A stretch of 61,830 nt of DNA from Gemmata sp. (GCA_025055115.1 JANWYJ010000063.1:1-61830), one strand, 5' to 3'. Counted from the first letter of the stretch, positions 39,321 through 47,331 are shown. Numbers and translations are program-made. Notes: generated from the letters alone by a model not told the origin.

Positions 39321-39564
39321 GATGGAATTCCCCGGGCCATGTGGGTGAGCGTAGCAGAACGCGATCAGCGCCGCGTTGATAGTAGCGCGCAGCGACCATC
39401 GCCGCTTCGATTGTGGGAAAATCCGCAATCCGGTGCCAAATGGTTTCGACCGGGTGGCCCTCGGCTGCTGTCGTCCACCAATCGATCCCCAGATAAACCA
39501 CCCAGCGACCGTTATCCGCCACGAGCTTGGTGATAACACCCAAGGCTTGCTCGGCTTGGCTCAC
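39304..39564 (-). CDS. Small accessory protein (86 aa) of the hydrogenase operon
   Basis: An 86-aa mixed alpha/beta protein, unrecognised. It starts MSQAEQALGVITKLV and contains RWVVYLGIDWW and PTIEAAMVAARYY. No signal or membrane segment. It is followed by an overlapping TPR-like gene and preceded by a 60-base gap after the 102-aa gene. Membership of the operon is clear from spacing and strand; function is unknown. A good AGGAGG-like site (GGAGGTTCCC) precedes the ATG. Confidence 0.75.
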   Translation of the reverse strand: MSQAEQALGVITKLVADNGRWVVYLGIDWWTTAAEGHPVETIWHRIADFPTIEAAMVAARYYQRGADRVLLRSPTWPGEFHRETAD

Positions 39565-39624
39565 GTGGGAACCTCCTGGAAAATCTGGGGCGAATTCCGA
39601 TTCCGAAGAGCTGTGCGAGCTGGC

Positions 39625-39933
39625 CTATTCGGGCGCATCGAGAGCAATCCGTAACGCCCCCTGTTGCTCATCCCAGCGGGCGGGGCGCGGCCCTGGAGCG
39701 ACATTCGCGCCCATCACCTCGCGCACCAAGACACTCCGTTCACCCGCGGCATTGCGTTGTTTGAGGAATAGCCCCCCGACCGCCGGACCCCGGGTTGGCA
39801 GCAGCCACAATTCCCCTGCGGTGCAGAGCGCTACCAAGACACCCTGAGGAAAGTACCGCTCGGCCACTTCCGGGGGCATCCGCACATAACCATCGGCTGT
39901 GAATTCGACGATCACGTTGTTAAGGACGATCAC
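39625..39933 (-). CDS. Small accessory protein (102 aa) of the hydrogenase operon
   Basis: A 102-aa protein starting at a GTG (39933) that overlaps the protease stop as GTGA. The phrase VEFTADGYVRMPPEVAERYF resembles the SpoVT/AbrB swapped-hairpin fold, but the rest does not clearly fit and I would not name it. The C-terminus is Pro/Ala-rich. An 18-bp tandem duplication covers the start, adding six codons and an alternative GTG at 39915. The position beside the protease suggests a role in large-subunit processing. Confidence 0.72.
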   Translation of the reverse strand: MIVLNNVIVEFTADGYVRMPPEVAERYFPQGVLVALCTAGELWLLPTRGPAVGGLFLKQRNAAGERSVLVREVMGANVAPGPRPARWDEQQGALRIALDAPE

Positions 39934-39942
39934 GTTGTTAAG
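39907..39942. repeat. 18-bp tandem duplication over a stop/start junction
   Basis: GACGATCACGTTGTTAAG is perfectly doubled (39907-39924 and 39925-39942). The right-hand copy carries the protease TGA overlapped by the GTG start of the next gene. The left-hand copy adds six in-frame codons with a second GTG. Confidence 0.95.
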
Positions 39943-40421
39943 GCTCTTGGTGTGTATCGTTCGAGTAATAAGTCGACCACATGGTTGACAGCCGCATCGA
40001 CCGCCGGAGATAACCCTTCCCCCCATCTGGTTTGCTCGACTTCGATCAAGACGACGCGAACTTCGCGGGGGTATTCGTCTTTGAGCAACCAACGGGCGAA
40101 GGCCAATGCGTGATCCCAGCGGAAAGCGTGGAGATTGATGCCGGAAGGCGGCGGCCGTTGCTCAACTTCCGACCCGGGAAGCTCAAAGATCGACCCGGGG
40201 GGGGAACCGCTCGAACAGGCATCGATCAACACCACCGTGGGCACCCCCCGCATCTGAAAAGCGACATCCATGCCGCCGGTACCACCATCGGCACAGCGCA
40301 CGCCAGGCGGCAGGCCGGCTTCCCACAAACGGCGAATCGCGACCGGTCCGGCGGCATCATCGCCGCGGAGCAAGTTCCCGCAGCCAATAATCAGTACACG
40401 GGGCGTGTTCTCCGCAGTCAC
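39930..40421 (-). CDS. Hydrogenase maturation protease
   Basis: A 163-aa member of the HyaD/HycI/HoxM endopeptidase family, which clips the C-terminal extension of the large subunit after nickel insertion. It opens VLIIGCGNLLRGDDAAG with the metal-binding Asp, followed by ADGGTGGMDV, LIDACSSGSPPG and NLHAFRWDHAL with the expected His. The GTG at 40421 overlaps the large-subunit stop as GTGA. Its substrate should be the gene immediately upstream, whose 20-residue tail after the last ligand is unusually kept. Confidence 0.92.
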   Translation of the reverse strand: MTAENTPRVLIIGCGNLLRGDDAAGPVAIRRLWEAGLPPGVRCADGGTGGMDVAFQMRGVPTVVLIDACSSGSPPGSIFELPGSEVEQRPPPSGINLHAFRWDHALAFARWLLKDEYPREVRVVLIEVEQTRWGEGLSPAVDAAVNHVVDLLLERYTPRALTT

Positions 40422-42043
40422 CGCGAACCCTCGCCGATTCGGAAACGGGCCAGTTCTTGGCCGGTTTTGGCATCGTAGGTATGAACCGTGCAGACCAAAC
40501 AGGAGTCGAACGACCGGGCGACATGCCCCATTTCCACAGGATCGGTCGGATCGGCAATGCGGGCACCGATGAACGCTTGCTCCATGGGGCCGTGGACGTT
40601 GTTCTGATCGAGCGGGCCGATGTTCCATGCTGTGGGCGTGACCACTTGGTAGTTCTCGATTTTCCCATTTTTGATGATGATCCAGTCGGAGAGGCTGCCG
40701 CGGGCGGCCTCGGTGCTGCCAAAGCCTTTCCCCTCAGCATGTTCGGTGGGTTTGCTGTAGAATTTATCGTGTAAGTCTAATTCTCCCAACCACTTACGAG
40801 CGAGTTTATAGTATTTGGCCGCTTCATGCATCCGGGCCATGACCCGTACCAGTACACTGGGGCCGACGGTGCGAATCGCGTCGAGAAAAAGCGGGTCGTA
40901 GTCCTGATGCGGAGCAGCTCCCGGGCGACCGGCGATGACCTGCCGGGCCAGAGGGCCGGCTTCCAGGGGGATTGGCCCTTTCCCCGGCACCCAATACCGC
41001 GGCGACTTCGCCCAACTGTACTTGCCTTGCTTGTGTCCTTCGGCGGGATCGATCGGTTCGGTCACACCCTCCCAGGGGTGTAGCAGCGAATGGCCTTTGT
41101 AGAAGCTGTGTGTCACATCCTCACGCACATTCGCTTGGTCAAAGTCGTGGAAATCGCGACCATCGTAGATACCACTGCGGTTGATGAGAGCGGCATTGCG
41201 TCCTTCGATCGTGGGCCGTTCGTACAGTTCGGGTTGGAAGTAGGTTCCGGTGGCCAGATAGGCCCCGCAGCCGCCACCGTATTGGTGCAAGCCAATGTCC
41301 ATGCCCATGCGTAGGAAGAACCCACAATCGCTGTTGCGTTGGGCATCGTTTTCGTCGGCCCAATTGAGAACATCGTTCCAGGTTTTGTTCGCCAGCCAAC
41401 GATCGACCGAACAACCCAGCCACCGTTTTTCGAGCCATTCGGTTTTCCAATATTCCAGAATGGCGATGGCCCGCGTGACATCAGCCAGTGTCGGGGCGCA
41501 CATGACGCCGCCGGGAATCATGAAGCTGCTGTGCGGCCATTGCCCCCCAAAGATGGCGTAAACTTCCACGGGTTTGCCAGAGAGTGTGACGCCCGGTTCA
41601 TAGCTGGTGCCCACGAAGGGGGCAAACCGTTTGACCGCCTCGGGGTAAAACGGTGATTTCGCGTAGTTCTTATTCGTCAGGTCGATGGCAAACAGGGCGT
41701 AAAACCATCGCGGAATGGACTGCAGTGTTTCGCACGCTTGCGCGATGTTGCGCACCAGGGTGGCGCTGGGTGGTACATGTGTGCGCCAGGCGGTATCGAG
41801 AGCATACGCGGCTTTGTAGAGGTGGCTGCCGCCGCAGATGCCACAGATGCGCGGAGTGACAATTAACCCGGCTTGGGGGTCTTTGCCTTTGAGGATAATC
41901 TCAAAGCCGCGGAACATGCTGGCTTCAGTCCAGGCATTGGTCACGATGCCTTGATCAACCTGGATGTTGAGGTCAAGGTCGCCTTCGACGCGGCCCAGGG
42001 GGCTGATACGTTGAGTATTGGGAGGTAGGAGCGTAGTAACCAT
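40418..42043 (-). CDS. hhyL: [NiFe]-hydrogenase large subunit, group 1h type
   Basis: A 541-aa catalytic subunit that oxidises H2 at a NiFe(CN)2CO centre. The N-terminal ligand motif is RICGICGGSH (Cys67, Cys70). The C-terminal motif is SFDSCLVCTVH (Cys515, Cys518, His521), not the DPCxxC form of most hydrogenases. With long conserved phrases such as GGSHLYKAAYALDTAW and HVARSFDSCLVC, this matches actinobacterial group 1h (high-affinity) enzymes as I know them. A 20-residue tail follows His521, the predicted protease site. The ATG at 42043 follows CGGAG and lies 56 bases from hhyS. Enzymes of this group consume atmospheric H2 in persisting aerobes. Confidence 0.95.
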   Translation of the reverse strand: MVTTLLPPNTQRISPLGRVEGDLDLNIQVDQGIVTNAWTEASMFRGFEIILKGKDPQAGLIVTPRICGICGGSHLYKAAYALDTAWRTHVPPSATLVRNIAQACETLQSIPRWFYALFAIDLTNKNYAKSPFYPEAVKRFAPFVGTSYEPGVTLSGKPVEVYAIFGGQWPHSSFMIPGGVMCAPTLADVTRAIAILEYWKTEWLEKRWLGCSVDRWLANKTWNDVLNWADENDAQRNSDCGFFLRMGMDIGLHQYGGGCGAYLATGTYFQPELYERPTIEGRNAALINRSGIYDGRDFHDFDQANVREDVTHSFYKGHSLLHPWEGVTEPIDPAEGHKQGKYSWAKSPRYWVPGKGPIPLEAGPLARQVIAGRPGAAPHQDYDPLFLDAIRTVGPSVLVRVMARMHEAAKYYKLARKWLGELDLHDKFYSKPTEHAEGKGFGSTEAARGSLSDWIIIKNGKIENYQVVTPTAWNIGPLDQNNVHGPMEQAFIGARIADPTDPVEMGHVARSFDSCLVCTVHTYDAKTGQELARFRIGEGSR

Positions 42044-42099
42044 TGTGAACTCCGGGAGAGTTGGAAGGGTAAGTGGCGATAAGTACGTGGAGGGAACGA

Positions 42100-43071
42100 T
42101 CAGACGACAAACATGTCTTCTTTCGACCATTTGGGGGCGGCGATCTTGGCGGCCGCGGCGTGGGCCATGTAGGTGACGTGATCGACACCTGCAGGTACGT
42201 CTTTGGGAATGACACCGCTGATTTTCTGGGTTTTGAAGACCGTTCCAGGCATCAGATCGTAGAAGGGGAATTCGGGTTCGGTACAGCCGGTGCAGGGCAT
42301 GCCAGCCCGGGTTTTGCTCGATTGTCGATTCCACAAAATCCGGTTACAGGGAGAATGGGTCATGGGGCCGCGGCAGCCAAACTCGTAGAACAGGCAGCCG
42401 GTGCGGGTTCCTTGGCCAAATTCTTTGGGTGATTGCTTGTACTCGAAGAACTGAACGCGCGTGCAACCTGTCTGGGTGAAGGTCTTGAAGAAGGTGACCG
42501 GGCGTTGCAAGTCGTCCAACGCGATGTCCTTGGCACGCCCGGTGGCGATGGCGACAAGTATTTGCGTGACCCAATCTGGGTGCGCCGGGCAACCGGGGAT
42601 GTTGATGACCGGTAACCCCCAGCGGCTGCGGAAATCGGCTCCCAGATAACCCCCGTGAGCGCGTTTGACATACTGTAGCCCCACGTTATCGACCGGGTTG
42701 GGAGCTGTGGCTGGGATGCCCCCCCAACAGGCACAGTCACCGATAGCAACCACCGCATTGGCCACCTGGCTCAGTTCGCGAACCCAATCTTTCATAGGTC
42801 GATCGGCAAACATGTTGAACCGGCCGCTGCCGTGGGGACCGAGAATGACGGTGCCTTCGAAAACGAAAATGTCCAAGGGCCGCCGACCGCTCGTCAGGTC
42901 GTGCAGCAACGCTTTCACTTGGTCACCCAATTCCAAACCCAACGACGGATGCCAGATCACTTCAATCCCAAAATCGGTGACCAAATCGCAGGCACTCGGC
43001 TCTTCGGCATTGAGAAACGACATGGTATTGCCGCTGCACGCCCCCCCTTGGAGCCAAAGAAGCGTCGCCAT
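42100..43071 (-). CDS. hhyS: [NiFe]-hydrogenase small subunit, group 1h type
   Basis: A 323-aa iron-sulfur subunit carrying electrons from the NiFe site. It lacks the Tat leader of periplasmic uptake enzymes and starts MATLLWLQGGACSG, so it is cytoplasmic-facing. The usual proximal-cluster Cys-x2-Cys reads CSGN (Cys12, Asn15), consistent with the non-standard proximal cluster of group 1h. Later cysteines occur in GDCACWGG, PGCPAHPDW, GTRTGCLFYEFGCRGP and MPCTGCTEPEFP. The end SKEDMFVV is group-typical. The ATG at 43071 follows GGGAGG; a TTG two codons earlier is unlikely. Confidence 0.95.
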   Translation of the reverse strand: MATLLWLQGGACSGNTMSFLNAEEPSACDLVTDFGIEVIWHPSLGLELGDQVKALLHDLTSGRRPLDIFVFEGTVILGPHGSGRFNMFADRPMKDWVRELSQVANAVVAIGDCACWGGIPATAPNPVDNVGLQYVKRAHGGYLGADFRSRWGLPVINIPGCPAHPDWVTQILVAIATGRAKDIALDDLQRPVTFFKTFTQTGCTRVQFFEYKQSPKEFGQGTRTGCLFYEFGCRGPMTHSPCNRILWNRQSSKTRAGMPCTGCTEPEFPFYDLMPGTVFKTQKISGVIPKDVPAGVDHVTYMAHAAAAKIAAPKWSKEDMFVV

Positions 43072-43106
43072 AATCAACCTCCCATCGACGAGGAACAGCT
43101 GTGGGG

Positions 43107-43751
43107 TTAGTCGGTTCGTTGCGGCAGAATGATCAGGCCGCGGGCGGCCGCGGCCCGGAGCAATTCTGCAGGATTATGAACATTCAGCTTCCGCATGAGA
43201 TTGGCCCGGTGGCGGGTCGCGGTGTGCGGGCTGATGAACAGTCGCTCGGCCACTTCGGCGGTGGTCAGGCCGTCGGCGATCAGTTGCAACACTTCGCGCT
43301 CGCGCTCGGTGATGTCACTATCGCTCAGTTCCATCCCCTGCATGCGTTTGCGTTCGATGAGCGGGCAGAGGTAGATCTGCCCCGCGAGAACCGCATCCAA
43401 GGCGCGGAAGAGGTCATCTTCCAAGGCTTGTTTGAGGATGTAGCCGTCGGCCCCTTCTCGGAGAGCCCGGGCGACAAAGGCGGCATCATCGTACATCGAC
43501 ACAATCAACAGCCGAAGCCGATCGGGGCGATCAGCCAGGCGGCTGACCACCTCCAGGCCATTGAGCCGCGGCATAGCCAAATCCAACAGCATGACATCGG
43601 CGGGAACCGTGCGGGCCAGCTCCAACGCCTCCTCGCCGTTGGTACCTTCGGCGACGACTTTGAACCGCTTGCTTTGGTTCAAAAGTGCGGCCAGTCCGCG
43701 TCGGACCAACGCATGGTCATCGATCAGAATGATGCTCGGTCGGTTGGCCAT
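43107..43751 (-). CDS. NarL/FixJ-type response regulator
   Basis: A 214-aa transcription factor. The receiver (1-120) has Asp11/Asp12, phosphoacceptor Asp57 in VMLLDLAMPRLNG, and a conserved Lys in YILKQALED. The C-terminal LuxR-type helix-turn-helix is ITEREREVLQLIADG with TTAEVAERLFISPHTATRH. The ATG at 43751 lies within the end of the kinase gene (35-base overlap), so the pair is translationally coupled. Placement between hypB and hhyS suggests it controls hydrogenase expression. DosR-type regulators of the same family control a hydrogenase in mycobacteria. Confidence 0.93.
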   Translation of the reverse strand: MANRPSIILIDDHALVRRGLAALLNQSKRFKVVAEGTNGEEALELARTVPADVMLLDLAMPRLNGLEVVSRLADRPDRLRLLIVSMYDDAAFVARALREGADGYILKQALEDDLFRALDAVLAGQIYLCPLIERKRMQGMELSDSDITEREREVLQLIADGLTTAEVAERLFISPHTATRHRANLMRKLNVHNPAELLRAAAARGLIILPQRTD

Positions 43752-45402
43752 GAGAGATTGCCAGGCGTACGTTGATGGTGGTGCCACAGGGTCCGGATTG
43801 CACCTGAAATTCTCCGCCAAGCATGTCGACCCGTTCGCGCATGCCCAGCAATCCCAGACCACCGGTCACAGCCGTGGGGTCGAAGCCACAACCATCGTCG
43901 GTGATGATGAGCTGCAGATGGCGGGCGGAATGCGACAACGTCAGCCGCACGTTCTGGGCCGCGGCATGCTTAGCCGTGTTCGTGAGGGCTTCTTGAGCGA
44001 TGCGGTAGACGGCAGTTTCCACCGGCGGGGGAAAGCGACGCGTGGGTTCATCGGCGAACAGTTGCACCCGAATACCGGTGCGGCGGCCGAAGTCGTCCGC
44101 AAGTTGTTGCAATGCCGCCGATAGCCCGCAGTGATCGAGTGTGGGTGGCCGCAGTTGCCGCGACAACTCGCGAATCCGCACCGCGGCATCATTCACTTGT
44201 TGCCGGAGCAGGTCCAATTCAGCGCGCAGGTCGCTGAGTTCTGCAGGAACGAGGCCGGCCACGGCTTGCAAGCTGAGTTTGATGGCGATGAGGGCTTGCC
44301 CGGTTTCGTCGTGCAGTTCCCGGGCAATGTGGCGTCGTTCGTCTTCGAGCCGTTGGGCGTTGGCGGCCGACATGGCTTGCAGCTGCCGGTTCGATTCCTC
44401 CAAACTGCGCCACAAGCGAGCGTTTTCGACGGCAACGGCGGCCATGTTGGCGAGCGTTTCCAGAAACGCGGCATCGTGCCAGCTGAACAGCCCCCCCTGG
44501 TAGCGATGCAGTTCAAAAAAGCCCAGCACCTGATGGCGATCGTTCTTGATCGGCACGCACATGGCACGTAACACGCCGTGGCGGTGGGGATCCGCCAGCG
44601 GATCGGCCGGATAGTTGTTGGAGAAGTAGGGGAATTCCGTGGCCAGGACGAATCCTGGGGTTCCTTCGCCACAGCGCCAGCGGCGGCGTTCGTCGTGCCA
44701 GCGGCCGGCCGACCAGTAGCCATCGCTTTCCATCACCCAACCCCCGACACCATCCGCAACGGCCAGCCCGGCAAAACCGGCCTCGGCTTCCAGCAGCCGC
44801 GCGGCTTGTTCGACCAAACGCCGCAGTAACAGTGGTGGAGCCAGATGTTGGTTGATGGTGGCATTGAAGGCCAAAAGCATTTCCATCGACCGGTTCCAAT
44901 CGACCAGTCGTTCGAAAAGCCGACCGCGATCGAGGGCGATGGTGGCCGCATGGGCCGCGGTGGCGACCAGAGCGACGTCGGTACGGCGAAAACCATTTGT
45001 TTTGACGGCCATCACCACCGCTGTGACACGATTGTGATGGTCCAACGCGGGAACGGCGATACGATCGCCCTCGACGCAAGGCTGCTGGGTGCGACAGGCC
45101 CGCGCGACCACGGCCAGTTCCTCGGGGTGGCATTCAGCACCTTCCAATCTGCGGCCATTCTCCACGACCGCCTGGAGTTGAAAGGCCTCCTCGTCGACCC
45201 AACCGCAGGCCACGCGGTCGGCACGAGTCATGCGCGCGACAGAGAGGGCCACCACGTCGGCCACGCCGGCCGGGTGGGTTTGCCGGCCTATCAACTCCAC
45301 CGCGGAACGTAGAATTTCCGTCGCCTGGTGGAGCTGGGCCAGTTCGCGGGCGGTCGCCGAACTGGCGCTGAGGCCGCGGTTAGCGACGAGCGAGCGATTC
45401 AC
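43717..45402 (-). CDS. GAF-GAF sensor histidine kinase
   Basis: A 561-aa cytoplasmic sensor kinase with no membrane span. Two GAF domains (about 30-160 and 185-330) precede a HisKA_3 dimerisation helix, with the phosphorylated His364 in RRHIARELHDETGQ. A HATPase domain contains IAQEALTNTAKHA, DDGCGF and GLGLLGMRER. GAF-GAF-HisKA_3-HATPase is the architecture of mycobacterial DosS/DosT, which sense O2, CO, NO or redox state through heme; whether heme binds here is unknown. It overlaps hypB by 23 bases and the response-regulator gene by 35. Confidence 0.93.
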   Translation of the reverse strand: MNRSLVANRGLSASSATARELAQLHQATEILRSAVELIGRQTHPAGVADVVALSVARMTRADRVACGWVDEEAFQLQAVVENGRRLEGAECHPEELAVVARACRTQQPCVEGDRIAVPALDHHNRVTAVVMAVKTNGFRRTDVALVATAAHAATIALDRGRLFERLVDWNRSMEMLLAFNATINQHLAPPLLLRRLVEQAARLLEAEAGFAGLAVADGVGGWVMESDGYWSAGRWHDERRRWRCGEGTPGFVLATEFPYFSNNYPADPLADPHRHGVLRAMCVPIKNDRHQVLGFFELHRYQGGLFSWHDAAFLETLANMAAVAVENARLWRSLEESNRQLQAMSAANAQRLEDERRHIARELHDETGQALIAIKLSLQAVAGLVPAELSDLRAELDLLRQQVNDAAVRIRELSRQLRPPTLDHCGLSAALQQLADDFGRRTGIRVQLFADEPTRRFPPPVETAVYRIAQEALTNTAKHAAAQNVRLTLSHSARHLQLIITDDGCGFDPTAVTGGLGLLGMRERVDMLGGEFQVQSGPCGTTINVRLAISHGQPTEHHSDR

Positions 45403-46090
45403 GGCGGTTCTCCAGCATGGCGGTATTGGACTGTTGACGACGATCCACGAGGAAATCGAGCCAGCTAGTCATTCCCTGGCCCGTTTTGGCCGACACGATC
45501 AGAAGGGGCAGCCCGGGACGCACCGCGTGGAGGTTCCGTTCCGCGAGGGCAGGATCGAATTCACACGCCGCGGCCAAATCAGCCTTGGTGATGATGCCAA
45601 CATCCGCGGTGTTAAACAGCGTCGGATACTTCAGTGGTTTATCTTCACCCTCGGTCACCGACAGAAGGACAACCCGGAGTTGTTCGCCTAAATCGTAGCT
45701 GGAAGTGCACACGAGATTGCCGACATTTTCGATGAAAAGGAAGTCGAAGTCGGCCAGGTTCCAGCCCACCAGATGGCGTTCGACCATCTCCGCTTCCAGA
45801 TGGCAGATGCCGTGGGTATTGATCTGCCGCGCAGGTGCGCCGCTGCGGGCAAGACGAAGGGCGTCGTGATCGGTTTCCAGATCGCCGACCAGTGCTGCGG
45901 GGCGGTAGCCCCGGTCGCGAAGAGCCGCCAAGGTGCGCTCGAGAAACAACGTCTTCCCCGTGCCCGGGCTAGACACCAGATTGACGACAAACGTACCCGC
46001 GGTCTTATATTGAGCGCGCAGTGTGGCCGCGATCATGTCGTTTTTCTTGAGCAAGCCCTGACGAACTTCGAGAATGCGCGGGGTCGTCAC
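45380..46090 (-). CDS. hypB: Hydrogenase nickel-insertion GTPase HypB
   Basis: A 236-aa GTPase that, with HypA, loads nickel into the large subunit. It has a Walker A loop SSPGTGKT (about 41-48), GDLETDHD switch, ENVGNLVCTSSYDLGE and TKADLAAA guanine-specificity motif. The N-terminal His-rich nickel store of some HypB proteins is absent. The C-terminus (TGQGMTSWLDFL) is standard. The gene sits 10 bases after hypA. Confidence 0.96.
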   Translation of the reverse strand: MTTPRILEVRQGLLKKNDMIAATLRAQYKTAGTFVVNLVSSPGTGKTLFLERTLAALRDRGYRPAALVGDLETDHDALRLARSGAPARQINTHGICHLEAEMVERHLVGWNLADFDFLFIENVGNLVCTSSYDLGEQLRVVLLSVTEGEDKPLKYPTLFNTADVGIITKADLAAACEFDPALAERNLHAVRPGLPLLIVSAKTGQGMTSWLDFLVDRRQQSNTAMLENRRESLARR

Positions 46091-46100
46091 GATCCGCCTC

Positions 46101-46445
46101 CTACTCCACCTCTAAGGATTCGATCTCCAATTCCCGGCCGGCGCGAACATCGCCACTGGGTGTGTTGCACACCGGGCAGCGGAAACTCTGCACACTCGGC
46201 AGTTCCACCTCCCGTTGACAGAACTGGCAAAACACGCGCACCCCCACCCGGCGTAGTTCCAGTCGCGATCCTTCCAACCGTGTTCCGGCCGTGGCCACAT
46301 CGTAGGCGAAGCGCAAAGCGTCGATAGCGACCCCCGACAGATCGCCCACCCGCAGCGTCACGGCGATAACCCGCTGCGCCCCCGCTTCGATCGCGGTCGC
46401 CTCCGCCATCTGCACTAAGCGATTGGCCAGGGACAGTTCATGCAC
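46101..46445 (-). CDS. hypA: Hydrogenase nickel chaperone HypA
   Basis: A 114-aa nickel metallochaperone. The GTG at 46445 gives the conserved start Met-His-Glu-Leu-Ser (nickel ligand His2); a GGAGGG site lies upstream. A zinc-binding domain has two Cys-x2-Cys pairs (CQFC and CPVC) in the C-terminal half. Length matches the family's usual 113 or so residues. It precedes hypB by 10 bases and follows the DUF1641 gene by 19. Confidence 0.95.
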   Translation of the reverse strand: MHELSLANRLVQMAEATAIEAGAQRVIAVTLRVGDLSGVAIDALRFAYDVATAGTRLEGSRLELRRVGVRVFCQFCQREVELPSVQSFRCPVCNTPSGDVRAGRELEIESLEVE

Positions 46446-46464
46446 GGCTTGAGGCCCTCCGTGA

Positions 46465-47265
46465 TTATCCCGGCGGTGGGCTGACCTCCGAGCGGTTGAA
46501 GGTTTGGCCATAGCGCTTGACGATATAAAGCCCCACACCCAGTGCCCGCTGCACATCAGGATCACGCAGCGCTTTGAATAAACCCCAGGGGCCGACGGGC
46601 TGATCGGGCCGATGCTTCGCCTCGCGGTACGGGCCAGCCAATTGCCGCCCCACTTCCACCAAGACCGCGACCACTTCCGGATCAAACAGCCCGGCGTTGA
46701 TGAGAGCGGTGACGGCATCGATCACCTTCGGTACGCTACTGAGTACCTGTTGCAACTTCTTCGCTTCGAGTGGCCATTGGAAGACGCGGACTTCTTGGAG
46801 ACTTTCGGCCACATTCTCTGTCAATTCCTCACCACGGCGGAGGAAACCGTCGATACTGGCGGCGCCGAACGCCAGCAGCGGCAGTTGATCGAGCAGTTGA
46901 TGCAACGCGGCTAGCGTCGTCGGTGCCGCCAAGCGTTCGAGCAATCCGGCCTCGATGAGACGGGTGAGCGCGGGTGAAGTCAGGACGGGGGCCAGTTTCG
47001 TCACGGCGGTGACAAGTTGCGGAATCTGCTCGGCCCAGGAATCCGTGGCGGCCAGGGGCTGCGTCACCTCACTGAGCGCATCGTGGATGTTGTCGGTGAG
47101 TTGTTCGCCGCGGCGGAGGAAGCCATCGGTGGCTTCAACGACAAACGCCAGCCAGTCGAGCCGGTCGAGCAGACGTTCCAAGGCTGCCGCAGTCTGGGGG
47201 TCATCCAACCGCTGCAACAGTCGTTGCGACGGGGAGAGGGTCGCTGTGTGACCATTCGTTTCCAT
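46465..47265 (-). CDS. DUF1641 protein, first gene of the hydrogenase operon
   Basis: A 266-aa helical protein with two internally similar halves: each carries a GFLRRGEQLTDNI / GFLRRGEELTENV phrase (about 46-60 and 140-154). The C-terminal segment PVGPWGLFKALRDPDVQRALG with VKRYGQ is the DUF1641 signature. DUF1641 proteins occur beside formate dehydrogenase and hydrogenase genes, with no established function. It opens the run of 17 co-directional genes ending with hypE, and the operon promoter should lie upstream of 47265. Confidence 0.85.
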   Translation of the reverse strand: METNGHTATLSPSQRLLQRLDDPQTAAALERLLDRLDWLAFVVEATDGFLRRGEQLTDNIHDALSEVTQPLAATDSWAEQIPQLVTAVTKLAPVLTSPALTRLIEAGLLERLAAPTTLAALHQLLDQLPLLAFGAASIDGFLRRGEELTENVAESLQEVRVFQWPLEAKKLQQVLSSVPKVIDAVTALINAGLFDPEVVAVLVEVGRQLAGPYREAKHRPDQPVGPWGLFKALRDPDVQRALGVGLYIVKRYGQTFNRSEVSPPPG

Positions 47266-47285
47266 GACCGGCCTCCATCATGGAG

Positions 47286-47331
47286 AGGTTGCAACTGAGT
47301 GAGCCGGTACCACTTCTCTGAATTGCAACCT
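47286..47331 (-). promoter_or_regulatory. Inverted repeat in the hydrogenase operon leader
   Basis: AGGTTGCAA (47286-47294) and TTGCAACCT (47323-47331) are perfect inverted copies with 28 bases between. Each centre is itself nearly palindromic (GTTGCAAC and ATTGCAAC). They lie 21-66 bases upstream of the first operon gene. This may be an operator, possibly for the operon's own response regulator, or a long-loop RNA stem. Confidence 0.4.
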
